Shown one piece after another: positions 36,449-47,144 of a DNA stretch of 64,000 nucleotides. Source of the stretch: Cricetomys ansorgei. Lineage: Eukaryota; Chordata; Mammalia; Rodentia; Nesomyidae. Both the position numbers and the translations under genes were made by a program. Below the pieces are notes generated by a model. That model worked only from the letters and a program-made list of their open reading frames with translations, was not told the DNA's origin and did not search any database. The stretch lies in assembly GCA_026225945.1 (NCBI GenBank), contig JAMJFZ010002475.1, positions 1,668,501-1,732,500 of the forward strand, read 5' to 3'. How positions within the stretch are numbered: the stretch's first letter is position 1; every line of letters begins with the position of its first letter.

Positions 36449-38176
36449 ATGGTCCTAGAGCTCTACATGGATTTGCTGTCAGCACCTTGCCGTGCCGTCT
36501 ACATCTTTGCCAGGAAGAACAGCATCCCCTTTGACTTCCAATTTGTGGATCTGCTGAAAGGTCAGTCCCCACTGGTGTCAGGAAGCCTGGTCCTGAGGTA
36601 TGCAGGTGCACCCTGTGAGCGTGTTTTTGAGGGCCAAAGGTCAGCAAGCGGAGCACATGTCAAGGCGCTCAGGCCATGACCCTATCTAGCCTACCTTATC
36701 CAGTCACCATGAATGACAGTCTCTCTGTTGGGGTGAATAGGATCTTTGAGGGTGAAGAGACAGGAGGGGTGCTAGGAGAACCTCGGGCTCTCGGGGCTTT
36801 TGCCATCACCTTTGGGGTTCTCACACCTTGCCATCTGCAGCCTCCCCCAACCAGGCTGAGGAAGGACACAGACCCACTTCGGTGTGACAGTGTATATGGG
36901 ACTCAGACTGCACCCACACGTCTCCAGTCTTTACCCACCCACCTCACTTGTGTCCACCCTCTCCTGGTATTCAGTCTGCTCTGGGACTACGACTGTGGCT
37001 CAGTGATAAAGACTTGCCTAACTCGCCACAAGCAAGGCTGGGCTTGATCCCTTGCTTGTGCATGCGCGCAAACACACACCACGCACACACATACCCACAT
37101 ACCCACATACCCACATACCCACAACCCAAAACAAAGGAAAAAGAAAAAGAAATATGAAAAATAAACGTACTCAAGGCTGTACAGACCCCACAGCCCTTGT
37201 GAGGGTCAGTGGATTTTGGGATCCAGGACACCGAGGAGTCTCTAAAAGCTCAACTCAAAGAGGCACAGCCTCTAGACTACAGAGGAGGTGTGGGGACTGC
37301 AGAAATGGATGAGGTATCGTCCAGTCCCTGGAAGGGTTTCCACTTGCAAACAGTTGGCCTAGAGGAGTTAATGTTCCTTTCTGTTTTCTCCCTATTTATC
37401 AAAGGACCTTGGGTGCATTTTCAGGGTTCCCCAAGCTTCCAGATTAAAGGGGGACACATGAGATGGGTGATAAGACTGGAGGAGGCTCTTAGGTCCCTCG
37501 GGCTGAGGTTGATTCACAGGTCATGGCTTCGGGTCCAGGACTGAAGGCTGGGGGGCTTCCAGCTTCTGAGAAGCAAAGGTTGTCTTGCTCCCTGGGGAAA
37601 AGTCACAAATTCAGGGGTGCGAGAATCCCGGAGGAATCATAATCCTGGTCCCTGCGATGCCTCTGTTTTCCCATGAGACCAGGGGGGCCAAGCCACGTGA
37701 TCCTTGAGGCCTCAGTTTCTCCCTTTGTCTCTAGAAGCCCAAGTTCTCTTTTTCCTGGGGTCCCCAAAGCCCCAGACCCTTCCTGCCCCCTCAGGTCACC
37801 ACCATAGCAAGGAATATATCGAAATCAACCCCCTGCGGAAGGTTCCCAGCCTCAGAGATGGAAAGTTCATCTTGTCTGAAAGGTAAGGGCCCTGCCACCG
37901 TCTCTGCTCCCCTGGGAGACTCGGTGCGAACAGGCCTGCTACATTTCTTTGTTTGTTCATTATTTTTATTTACTTATGTACTGAGGCGAGGCAAGGTCTC
38001 TCTATGTAGCCTTGGCTAGCCTAGAATGCACTATGTAGATCAGGCTGGCCTCAGACTCACAGAGATCCACCTGCCTCTGGCTCCTGAGTACTGGGATTAA
38101 AGGTGTGCGCCACCAGGCCTGGCCTATTTATTTATCTTTAAGCTACAGAAAGATTTACGCACACACATACACACAC

Positions 38177-38211
<35 letters not shown>

Positions 38212-38499
38212 AAATATTAATAAAGACTTTAACAAACCCCACTCATCCATCTCCCAGGTTGCAGCCCTCCCTTTTGCCTTGTCTGCTCCTCACTCTGCCC
38301 CTCCTCCTTCCAGACTCCCCACTTCACCCACAAATGCCTAGGAATAAACCACCAACAAATGAAGACTCTAAAAGATACGTCACCCACTACCATCATGACG
38401 ATGAATACAAGTAGCAGCCCTTCCCGGATTTCATCCACAGCCAGCTCACATTTAAAAGTTTCTTGCTGCTCCATAATTTTCTCATCTTCCCCCCACCCT

Positions 38500-38598
<99 letters not shown>

Positions 38599-41500
38599 AC
38601 GTATGAATGTGTGTGGGCATTTTTCCTGCATGTGTGCATATGCACCGTGAGCATGCCCAATATGTGAGGATCAGAAGAGCTCAACAGATCTCCTGGAACT
38701 GGAGTTACGATGGTTGTGAGCCACTGTGTGGGTGCTGGGAACCAAACCAGGGCCCTCTGTAAGAACAGCAAATGCTCTTAACCACGGAGCCATCACTCCA
38801 GCCCCTCCTAAGTCCCTGTAGCTCCTCTTTACTGTGTCCCCCATCCTAGCCCATTTGGGGGTGCTGGGATTGAATACGGCAGTGTGGGTGATTATGAAGA
38901 GCAGACTGTAGCGCATGGTCCTGGAGGCTGGAAAGCCCAGGAATGGAACAGGTACCTGCTTAGCATCAGTCGCCGGGCCTTCCCTTTGGGTCATAACAAC
39001 ACGGCGAGCAAGCAAGTGAGCCGGATAGAGCGTGTTTTTATAACAAAGCCATCTGTGACAACCTGGTAATCTATTATTTTATGCACGCATGGATCAATCC
39101 GCCCTCGTGACCCGGTCACCCTTAGCACTTGGCATCACCTGAAACCTCACAGTGGGGGTTCAGTGTCCATCTGAGTCTTAGTGGGGACATTCAAACCCTC
39201 TTATTCCCCGTTGATTTACTTCACATTGCTGATTTACTTCACATTGCTTTGTGTCTGACCCGCCTCTTCCTGTTCTTGATGAGGAACACTGGCTCTTCAG
39301 TCCTGTGCTGGTTCTTACACTAATTGTCAATTAGCCAGCTTGGGCATCCTTTCTGGCAAAGCTCGGCTCTGGTCTTCCTCCTCTCCTGTATCCAAGGCCT
39401 TTTTCCTCTCCATCCCAACCCACAAACATCCCCAAGAAAACAATACTTCTTGCCTGGGCCACCATGTTGGCCTCTGGGGGGTTTATTTTACCTCTTCAAC
39501 CTAGAGGGATATATCCTCTCATCCCTCATAATCTTAAAGATTAAATCCAGGGGCCAGGGAGAGGGCTCTGCAGTTAAGAGCACTGGCTGCTCTTCCAGAG
39601 GACCCAGGTTCAGTTCCCGGCATCCACATGACAGCTCACAACTGTCTATAACTTTAGTTCCAGGGGCTGCAAGTCCTTCCTGCAGCCCTTGAGGGTACCA
39701 GACACACAAGTGGGGCACTGACATACACACCGGCAAAACACTCATACACAAAAACAATGTAGCTTTAATTAAATTAACATTTCAATTATATTTATTAAAT
39801 TAATTTAAAATTAATCAGTAGATTAATTAAATAAGTTAGTAAACTAAAATTTATTTATTTTTAAATTAAATTTATTTTTAATCAAATTTTAATTTAAAAT
39901 AAATTGACTTAATTTTGATTAACTTATTAACTTGTTATTTAATATATTTAACCTATTAAGTTATTGCTGTTTATTATTAATATTAATCATTGCGGTTATT
40001 GATATTATTGAATTGCTATTGTTGAATTATTACTAATTAATTAATTAATTAATTAATTAAAATAAGAAATGATGGGTCCAAACTCATTCCCGCATCTCCA
40101 TGGTCCCCCACACCGGCCTCCGCAGTATCTGGCTACCTTTCTCCACTCGCCACCACCCAGACCGCCCCTCCAGGCACACATGCGCAGTCACCACCCTCCA
40201 GGTATTCCTCACCCCCTCCGGAATCTCCACGTTCTTTGCTCCCTGTCAGCCACGCCCTGGCTTCTGCCATCCATCAACTCCCGCGCCCCCTTCTTCCCTT
40301 GTCTTTGCTGATCACTGGCCTGGCCTGGCAGCTAGCTTGGGGCTGGCTTTCTAGAAGCCCGTTGGGTTCCTCCTCCTTCCCAGGGCCAGCCTGTGGGGGA
40401 AGGTCCAGTGTGAGCCAGGCCGCGCCGGGGTGGTGTCAGGGTTTTCGGAGGTACAAGCAGCGCCCCCCCACTCTCCCTTTCTGTAGTGCGGCCATTCTTT
40501 TCTACCTGTGCCGCAAGTACAGCGCTCCCTCCCACTGGTACCCGCCGGACCTGCACTTGCGCGCCCGCGTGGATGAGTTCATGGCCTGGCAGCATACAGC
40601 CATCCAGTTGCCCATGAGCAAGATACTGTGGATCAAGGTGAGCAGGGCCAAGCCCGGGGCTCAGGAACGAAGTAACCAGAAAGCCTGGGGTCCCTTTCTG
40701 CTCCTGCTGACTGAACCTCATTTTCCCAGCTCCCGCTCCTACCTACCTTACAGGGTTACTGAGAGTGTGGGATGAACTGTTAAGTAGGAGAGACTATTAT
40801 GGCAGAGGGCAGCTAAAAAGAGCCAGGACGGGACTCGGGAAACTTCATTCTGAGTTAGAGACTTCTGGTAAATTTAAAGGCGACCACCGGCACGCGTCCT
40901 TGCTTGTAATTTTCTGCTTGTGTTTTTAGTCTGTTTTCCATTGCTGTAAAAAAAATGCTCCAGGCTGGGTGATCTGTGGAGAAAAGAGGTGTATTTAGCT
41001 CACAGTTTGGGAAACAGGATGTCTAAACAGCATGGCACCACCCCCCATACCCCCCCATTCGCCCCCCCCCCCCCACTGCTCTGGAGAAGCCCTCCGGGCA
41101 GACATTACAAAGGAAGCAAATTCAAGAGAGATCACCTGGCTAAGACAGGAAGGAAGTCAGAGCTGGGATTGCGCTCCAGTCTTGCTCTGTAATAACAGCT
41201 TGATCCCTTAAGTACCAGCCACATCCACTTCAATCCTTCTGAAGGCAGCACCCCCAGTTAGACTCCATGCATAGACTCCAGTCCCCCGCCCTCCCCAATC
41301 CAGGAGGACTGGACCTTTGATGGGTGAGATATGCCCCGCCCCAACCGCAGGACTCACAGCTACCCGGGTCTCCAAATCCTTCCCAACACATGGCCCTTGG
41401 TAACTGCCGCTTGCGGTTGGTCCAAAAGGTGAAATGACTTTACGCCCTCAGAACCGTCCAAGCTCTATCTAGCAGACAGGGATACAGAAGCCTGGCAGGG

Positions 41501-43238
41501 GGTGGGGCCTGAATACCGCCTCTACCAAGGTCCTCTTCCATACCTGGCCAGTTGCTGATCCCAATGATCACGGGAGAAGAGGTTCCCTCTGAGAAGCTGG
41601 ACCGGGCCGTGGAAGAGGTCAAGAGAAACCTGCAGCAGTTTGAGGACAAATTTCTTCAGAACAAGCAGTTCATCACGGGAGACCACATCTCTCTGGCTGA
41701 CCTGGTGGCCCTGGTGGAGATGATGCAGGTATGGCAAGGAGCGGGAGACAGGTCTTAGAAGAGGTAAGAGGTCCCCTGTGACCAAGGGACCCAAGCTGGA
41801 GGATAGACCAGAACAGGCAGATGTGATCTCCCTAAGGGTTGTGAGAGCCAGGTTGAGGTGCCTGGGCCCACTCGGAATTGAATCAAGGAGTGTTGTGATC
41901 ATGGAATTTGACAAGGACCCCATGGCATGGGGAAGAGCCAGAGGGAGGATCAGAGATGCAGAAGACATGGGATAGCAGCTAAGACCCCAGATGTCTATTC
42001 CTCTAGCCGGACTCTGCAGGAAGTGCGCAGAGGCTCCTGGTATGTCTTCCCAGCCTTGCCTCCTCCCCAGAGCGCCAGAGACAGGAGACCTCTTTCCCAT
42101 CTCCAGGTCTGAGCAGTGGACGCCACTGCACGTTGGGTGCAAACCTGGATGATTGCAGATGTTTCGTGGATTTTACATGCTCAGTGCTGAGTGAGCTGGT
42201 GTGTGCAGAATAGCCAATTTAGACACTTCCGATGTCCTTGTCTTTTTAAAGATTGGTCTCATGTGTCCCAGGCTGGCCTCAGACTAGCTATTTAGCTGCA
42301 AGTGACCTTGGACTTTTAATGCTCTTGTCTCCAGCTCTCCAATTCAGGAATCATAGCTGTATGACACAGCGCCTGGTTTGTGGTGTACTGGGAATTGAAC
42401 CCAGTGATTTACGCATGCTATGGAAGTACTCTACCCACTAAGCTACACTACCACCCCGTCGGCCCGTGTCATAAGAGGCTATCATAGTTTCGAGCCAGTA
42501 TGCAAAGTAGCAACTTTAGTTCATGGCCAATGTTTAGTGCATTACAGTTCAAGGAAAACCATTCTGGCCTGCACCAAACACAGGGCCCTATATATGCTCG
42601 CCACAGTTTATGGACCTCACTTCTCTTGGGGCTGAGAAACGCTGTGGGTGAATGTGTCTTAACGAGGCAGTTAAGCTACTAAGAGGCTACAGGCTGACCT
42701 CCTCTTTTTACCCTGTGTCTAATCACAGAAGGCGGTCCAACATGGGGGTGGGGACAATGGAGCGCCATTCCTTTAGAAATAAGGATCTGCCCTGGAAGAA
42801 GGGCAGACACATAGAGAAGCGGGAGCCACCTGGGTTGGGAGTTACTGACCAGAACCAGGATCCCCTATGCCGGCTTCACATAGACTGCATAGCTTTTGGC
42901 GCCCTGTCAAGAAGCCCTCACCCAGGAGGTGGCAGACTTCGCTCTCTTTGCAGAGGCCGGTGCAGATAGCCCTTGAGGCTGTAGAAGACCCAAGCACCGC
43001 TGCTTCCTACGCTGACCACATCTTCCTTTTTGTTTATCCATAGCCAATGGGGGGTAACCACAATGTCTTCAACAGCTCCAAGCTTGCTGAATGGCGAATG
43101 CGGGTGGAGTTAACCATCGGTTCTGGCCTCTTCTGGGAGGCTCATGACCGACTGGTGAAGTTACCGGATTGGGACTGTTCGACACTGGACCCTTTGATCA
43201 AGAGGAGGATCGTTGAGTTTGTGCATAAGTACAAGTGA
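36449..43238 (+). CDS. Gstt4: Glutathione S-transferase theta 4 (complete, 5 exons)
   Basis: The exons are 36449-36560, 37795-37882, 40487-40637, 41552-41728 and 43044-43238. They join to 723 bases encoding 240 residues, the mouse Gstt4 length, with GT/AG introns and the same phases as its neighbours (1, 2, 0, 0). The Gstt4 identity rests on diagnostic stretches: [55 protein letters not shown] and [12 protein letters not shown]. Ser11 of the theta active site is present, but residue 107 is Gln rather than the Arg of Gstt1 and Gstt2, so substrate range probably differs. The SLADL motif of the helical domain is intact. The start at 36449 gives the family N-terminus; an in-frame ATG at 36419 would add ten residues and lacks family support. 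I infer a functional gene because every exon, splice site and the stop is intact. Confidence 0.95.
36984..37070 (+). repeat. ID SINE in Gstt4 intron 1
   Basis: A BC1/ID-type head (GTGGCTCAGTGATAAAGACT, TTGATCCCTTGCTTGTG) followed by CA-rich and A-rich tail sequence with CCCACATA repeats (37088-37125). Confidence 0.75.
37975..38126 (-). repeat. B1 SINE in Gstt4 intron 2, reverse orientation
   Basis: A near full-length reverse B1 (CAAGGTCTCTCTATGTAGCC through GGGATTAAAGGTGTGCGCCA), starting about 90 bases after exon 2. Confidence 0.9.
38161..38209. repeat. (CA)n(GA)n microsatellite
   Basis: A CA-rich run passes into about 14 GA units. Confidence 0.92.
38499..38600. repeat. (CT)n(CA)n compound microsatellite
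   Basis: About 75 bases of CT/CTT lead into about 25 bases of CA. The pure pyrimidine strand could form triplex DNA. Confidence 0.95.
38601..38807 (-). repeat. B2/B3 SINE, reverse orientation
   Basis: A reverse B2 body and head (GGAACTGGAGTTACGATGG, GAGCCATCACTCCAGCCCC). The adjacent CA/CT repeats probably arose in its tail. Confidence 0.88.
39545..39760 (+). repeat. B2 SINE
   Basis: The head is GGGCCAGGGAGAGGGCTCTG, followed by GAGCACTGGCTGCTCTTCC. The tail leads directly into the AT-rich block. Confidence 0.88.
39757..40070. repeat. AT-rich low-complexity block in Gstt4 intron 2
   Basis: About 310 bases are nearly pure A/T, built from TAATTAAATT-like words, with (AATT)n near 40035-40060. 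Confidence 0.93.
40703..40780 (-). repeat. MIR-like fragment in Gstt4 intron 3
   Basis: CTGAACCTCATTTTCCCAGC and CCTACCTTACAGGGTTACTG match the reverse MIR core. Confidence 0.6.
40928..41130 (+). repeat. Fragment of dispersed rodent repeat
   Basis: TTTTCCATTGCTGTAAAAAAA and AGGTGTATTTAGCTCACAG resemble the repeat that bounds the element at 57050-58910. A C-rich tract follows at 41041-41075. Confidence 0.45.
42236..42460 (-). repeat. B4 SINE (B1-ID fusion) in Gstt4 intron 4, reverse orientation
   Basis: A reverse B1-like part (CCCAGGCTGGCCTCAGACTA) is followed by a reverse ID-like part (GGGAATTGAACCCAGTGATT, CTACCCACTAAGCTACAC). Confidence 0.75.
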
Positions 43239-43334
43239 CTGCAGAGGCAGCCCTGGGTGCGGGGTCTGGCTGTCTCGATCTTCTGAACCTCTTCCCTTGA
43301 CGAAGACATTAGGAAACACTCTGTTCATTTACCT

Positions 43335-43340
43335 AATAAA
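43335..43340 (+). terminator. Gstt4: Gstt4 polyadenylation signal
   Basis: AATAAA lies 97 bases after the Gstt4 stop codon. Confidence 0.85.
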
Positions 43341-43469
43341 CTAAAACCAAAACAAACAAACACTCGAACAGCCACCATGGCTGTTATGGGGGACAGTCGG
43401 TATCAGCAAAGAGCCCGGTATGGGAGCAGGTGGTAGTCACAAGTCATCTTGGTTTCTGAAAAGAATCTA

Positions 43470-43745
43470 AGAGTCTGGGGGGATGGCTCTGTGAGTAAAG
43501 CACTTGCCTCCTGAACACGAGGATCTGAGTTCAGATCTCTACTAACCATACGACAGCCAGGTGTGCCCGCGCAAGCACTCACTGAACAGCCGGTCTCGCT
43601 GAAATGGCAAGCCCCAGGTTCAACAGGAGAGACGCTAGCTCCAAAACAACCTGGGAAGCGATGGAGTAAGACACCCAACACCAACCTCTGGCCTCTACAA
43701 GTGCCCACACCCACACACATGTAAACAGCACAGACAAAACAATGT
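43470..43745 (+). repeat. B3-type SINE
   Basis: GGGGGGATGGCTCTGTGAGT, AAAGCACTTGCCTCCTGAAC and a CCTCTGGCCTCTACAAGTGC body ending in CACACCCACACACATG. Confidence 0.7.
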
Positions 43746-43899
43746 AGAAGTCAAAGGTGACATATGATGACATTTTCATTACTAATAGCCAGCAACTTCA
43801 ATACTTCTTTCCAATAATAGGAGAATAGCTAGACAGAATAATAGAATAACTAGATAGAGTCACGACACAGAAGATGACGAAGGCCAATGTGACAAGCCA

Positions 43900-44090
43900 A
43901 TTGGGCCTACTAGAACATTCCCTCGCAAGAACGGAATGAATGGTTGTCTCAAATTCACACGGAATAGTCATCTGCAGACACTACATGTTTGGTTATAAAT
44001 AAGTCCCAGCTTTCAGGAGACTGAAATAATGTTGTCTATATTCTCTGAATACAGCGGAATGAAATCAGAAATTATCAACAGGGTCCAGTG
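43900..44090 (+). mobile_element. Old L1 ORF2 fragment
   Basis: A decayed stretch (TCAAATTCACACGGAATAG, ATATTCTCTGAATACAGC, GGAATGAAATCAGAAATTAT) matches mammalian L1 ORF2 in sense orientation. Confidence 0.55.
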
Positions 44091-44094
44091 AGAT

Positions 44095-45245
44095 GACTAG
44101 GTAACCAATTCAGAAGCCACTGGAGATCCAAGCGACCTAGCTGCACACGGCTTGTTTCCACAGTGGTACAGTTCGTTCGGGGGAGGCAGTCTTGTCTGCG
44201 TTCGCCAGAAACAGATTCTCTGCAGAGAAAGGGGGCTGATTCAAGCAACCTTGCACCTCTTGAGAAACCCCAGAAAGGTGTCTTTCAGGGAAGATCCTCA
44301 GAAAAGCGCAGCTGATTTCTCACTTGCTGTTAGTAATGCATTGCGTATGAATGCAAAGACCAGAAAGGAGAAGAGGTGGCCTGGCAGAAGGCCTCAGAGA
44401 GAAAGTCAACATCGTACAACTTACGGCTTAGTAATAGGGGGAAGTGTAGCAGGATGTTTTGAATAAGTTTTTTGTCCTGGGCAGCCTGCCTTGTGATTGG
44501 ATGCCTCTTGGACTTCTGGGAACTTTGCTTAGAACATATAGGAGGCAGTGGGCAGTTAGCAGCTGGTAGTTGGTGGGTTGGTTTGTTCGATTGGACACTG
44601 GTTTGAGTCCACCCGGTGGACTCTCCATGGCCTCTCTGGACACTGTCCTGGGACAGAGCGCATTTTAAGGATGAAGCACAGTCTCAGAGATCTAGTTGAC
44701 CTTTGAGAGCAAAGAGCAAAGTTATCTTTTCATCCCTCTGACCACATCAGTATCGCCCCCAAATATGGTTACTGAACACCCAGAAGGTCAGTTACACTAG
44801 TGTGTCATTTTTAACTATTGTGTAATATTTAGATGACGCCTGGGCAAAAATCCAAACACTTGAAATTAACCTTGATTAGATATGTATTTTTTTTTAAAGC
44901 CTGTACTTGGAACTGTTTCCAAGAATAATTAGTAACGTATGAGAAGTCCATTGATTTAAGTAGAGGTTTGACACCAATGTATTGAACTTTGACTTTAGAA
45001 GCTTTAATATCGTTTAGAACATCTCCAAGTCTCACCTTTTATGTACATTAGATAACCTACTCAGAACTTATTAACTTGTATAAAGAAATTCTTCTTTATC
45101 AAAAATACCCTTTCCCCCTATTAATACCATGAAGACATAGTAACACTAACAAATAAATCTACTCTATGTTGTGAGAAATTTTCTCCCTGGGGGTTGGGGT
45201 GGGGGAGGAGCTATGCAATGTCTATCCATTCCTCAGAAGGTTCCA
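44095..45245. other. Gstt4-Gstt1 intergenic DNA, no gene seen
   Basis: AT-moderate sequence with no exon or clearly recognisable element. Confidence 0.4.
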
Positions 45246-45247
45246 TT

Positions 45248-45402
45248 GATGCCCAGCACTCGGGAGGCAGAGGCAGGCGGGTCTCTGTGAGTTTGAGGCC
45301 AGCCTGGTCTACAGAGTGAGTTCCAGGGCAGCCAGGGTTACAAGAGGAGGAGGAGGAGGAGGAGGAGGAGGAGGAGGAGGAGGAGGAGGAGGAAGAGGAG
45401 GA
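45248..45402 (+). repeat. B1 SINE with (GGA)n tail
   Basis: A 5'-truncated B1 (GCCCAGCACTCGGGAGGCAG, CCTGGTCTACAGAGTGAG) ends in about 20 GGA triplets at 45342-45402. Confidence 0.9.
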
Positions 45403-46109
45403 GAAAGGTCCCAATGACAGAGTTGGGTCTCGCCACGGAACTAATGAGTCTACTGTTGCATTTATTAAAATGACCTTGAAGTGAGGGACTACTCCCTGAA
45501 AACAAGAAAAGACAGAAAAAGAAGTCCACACAGCCAAAACTCCTTACACATTAACCCGGGAATCGCAATAGGTATTTGTTCCCGTGTCTTGCCAGGCTAG
45601 AGAGGAGCAAAGTGCCCTCAGTCAGCTGGAAAGGCCATTTTCTCTCTCTACAGGCCTATCCTTACTGTCAGGTGTTCCTTGTGGGGTCCAGTTCTTATAG
45701 GGTCAGTGAGTTCTCCCACTCATCTTCCCTGAAAAGGAACTCACTAAAGAGAAGAAACGTCTGTGCTAGCCGTGGTGGTGGTGGGGCACCCCTTTCAAAT
45801 GTATCTCCAGAGAGACACTGGTAAATCAATGGTGGGTCTCTCAGATTCCTCTTGGGCTTGGCTTGGAAAGTATTGACCTTGTGAACTCTAGGATGAGCCC
45901 CGAAAATGATACAGTTAGTGGTGCAGGGTTGGGTTCATTTTTTCCTCAGCCAATTAAATACTAAAGGCCAGGAAAGAAGTGTTATTAGGAATCATGGGAA
46001 GTCTCTGCCGAGACAGACATCGTATGATACCTGGGAAGCCAGGGTTCCCTCTTGGGGTTCTCAGCTTCATTCATAAACTCAAGGACAAAGAACAGACTCA
46101 GAATCTTAA

Positions 46110-46330
46110 AAATTACTTAATTTTATTTTGTGTGTAATGGTATTTTTTGCCTGCGGGTATATCTGTACTGTATGTGTGCGTGGTGCCCACAGGGATCAGA
46201 AGAGGGCCTGGAGTCCCCTGCAACTGGAGTTACAGACGGTTGTGAGCTGCCCCGTGGGTGCTGAGAATTGAACCCAGGTCCTCTGGAAGGGCAGCCAGTG
46301 CTCTTTACTTCTGACCACCACTGCAGCTCT
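46110..46330 (-). repeat. B2 SINE, reverse orientation
   Basis: A reverse B2 with AGAAGAGGGCCTGGAGTCCC and GAATTGAACCCAGGTCCTCT. Confidence 0.9.
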
Positions 46331-46849
46331 AAGGACCATTAGAGTTAAAAGAGGAGACCCCCAGGGCAGGCTTACTGTAAGTCTCACAGCTGTCTGGATG
46401 GAAGGAAGGAGAATGGAGAAGGAGGAACCTGACCGGCAGTGCTTGGGATGAGGTGACTTAGATGCCAGCCACTTGGCAGCAAGGAGTTGCCCACCTTAAA
46501 GAAAGAGCTGGCCCTCACAAGACACCGAATCTGCAGGAGTCTTGACGTTGGACTGCCAGGGCGTTCCTGTTCAAAAAACAGGTCTAAGGCCCTTTGCTAT
46601 CACAGTCCAAAAGAGACTAAGATGCCAGAGGAATGGAGAGCCCAGCACTCACAGTAGCAGGAAGTTCAACCTTTCCAAACGCCAGGGCTGCGATTGGAGA
46701 GTCACCAGGAACCCCAGCACGCTGAGCAGGGAGGTGGAACCTTTGCTGCTGTCCATACTTTTGGCTTGTATACCTAAGAGGAACCTGCTGAAGGTAGATT
46801 GTGTGTATCAATCAATACTCTAGTATTGATTTAGGGGACGATTGGAAAT

Positions 46850-47144
46850 TCCGACACAGGGTGGGACCGCGGGGTGCCGGTTACAAAAGGACTAGGAGCC
46901 AGGCCCCTCTGCACTTCCTCTGCCCCCTCGGGGGGAGGCTAGCAGTCTCCTGGTGCTAGTCTCCAGGAGCCTGAACTCTTGGACCGCAGGTTCAGGTCAG
47001 CTCCGTTTTAGAAGGAAAGGACAGGCCCCGGGATCCGCCCAGAGGAGGCGTGGTCACACTAGGCCTGCTTGCGATCCGACACCGAGCCTGGTTCCCGTCG
47101 CCTGTAGCGCCTGTAGCGCCTGTAGCGCCTGTAGCGCCTGTACC
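46850..47144 (+). promoter_or_regulatory. Gstt1: Gstt1 promoter region and 5' UTR with 9-bp repeat
   Basis: A moderately CpG-rich stretch lies directly before the Gstt1 start, with GAGGCGTGG near 47044. Five tandem copies of CGCCTGTAG (47099-47143; the last ends in C) end one base before the start codon. No TATA box is clear. The frame of the protein stays open upstream to an ATG at 46953. Confidence 0.6.
47099..47143 (+). repeat. 9-bp tandem repeat at the Gstt1 start codon
   Basis: Five units of CGCCTGTAG sit head to tail; the last unit is CGCCTGTAC. Start codon 47145 follows after one C. Confidence 0.96.
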
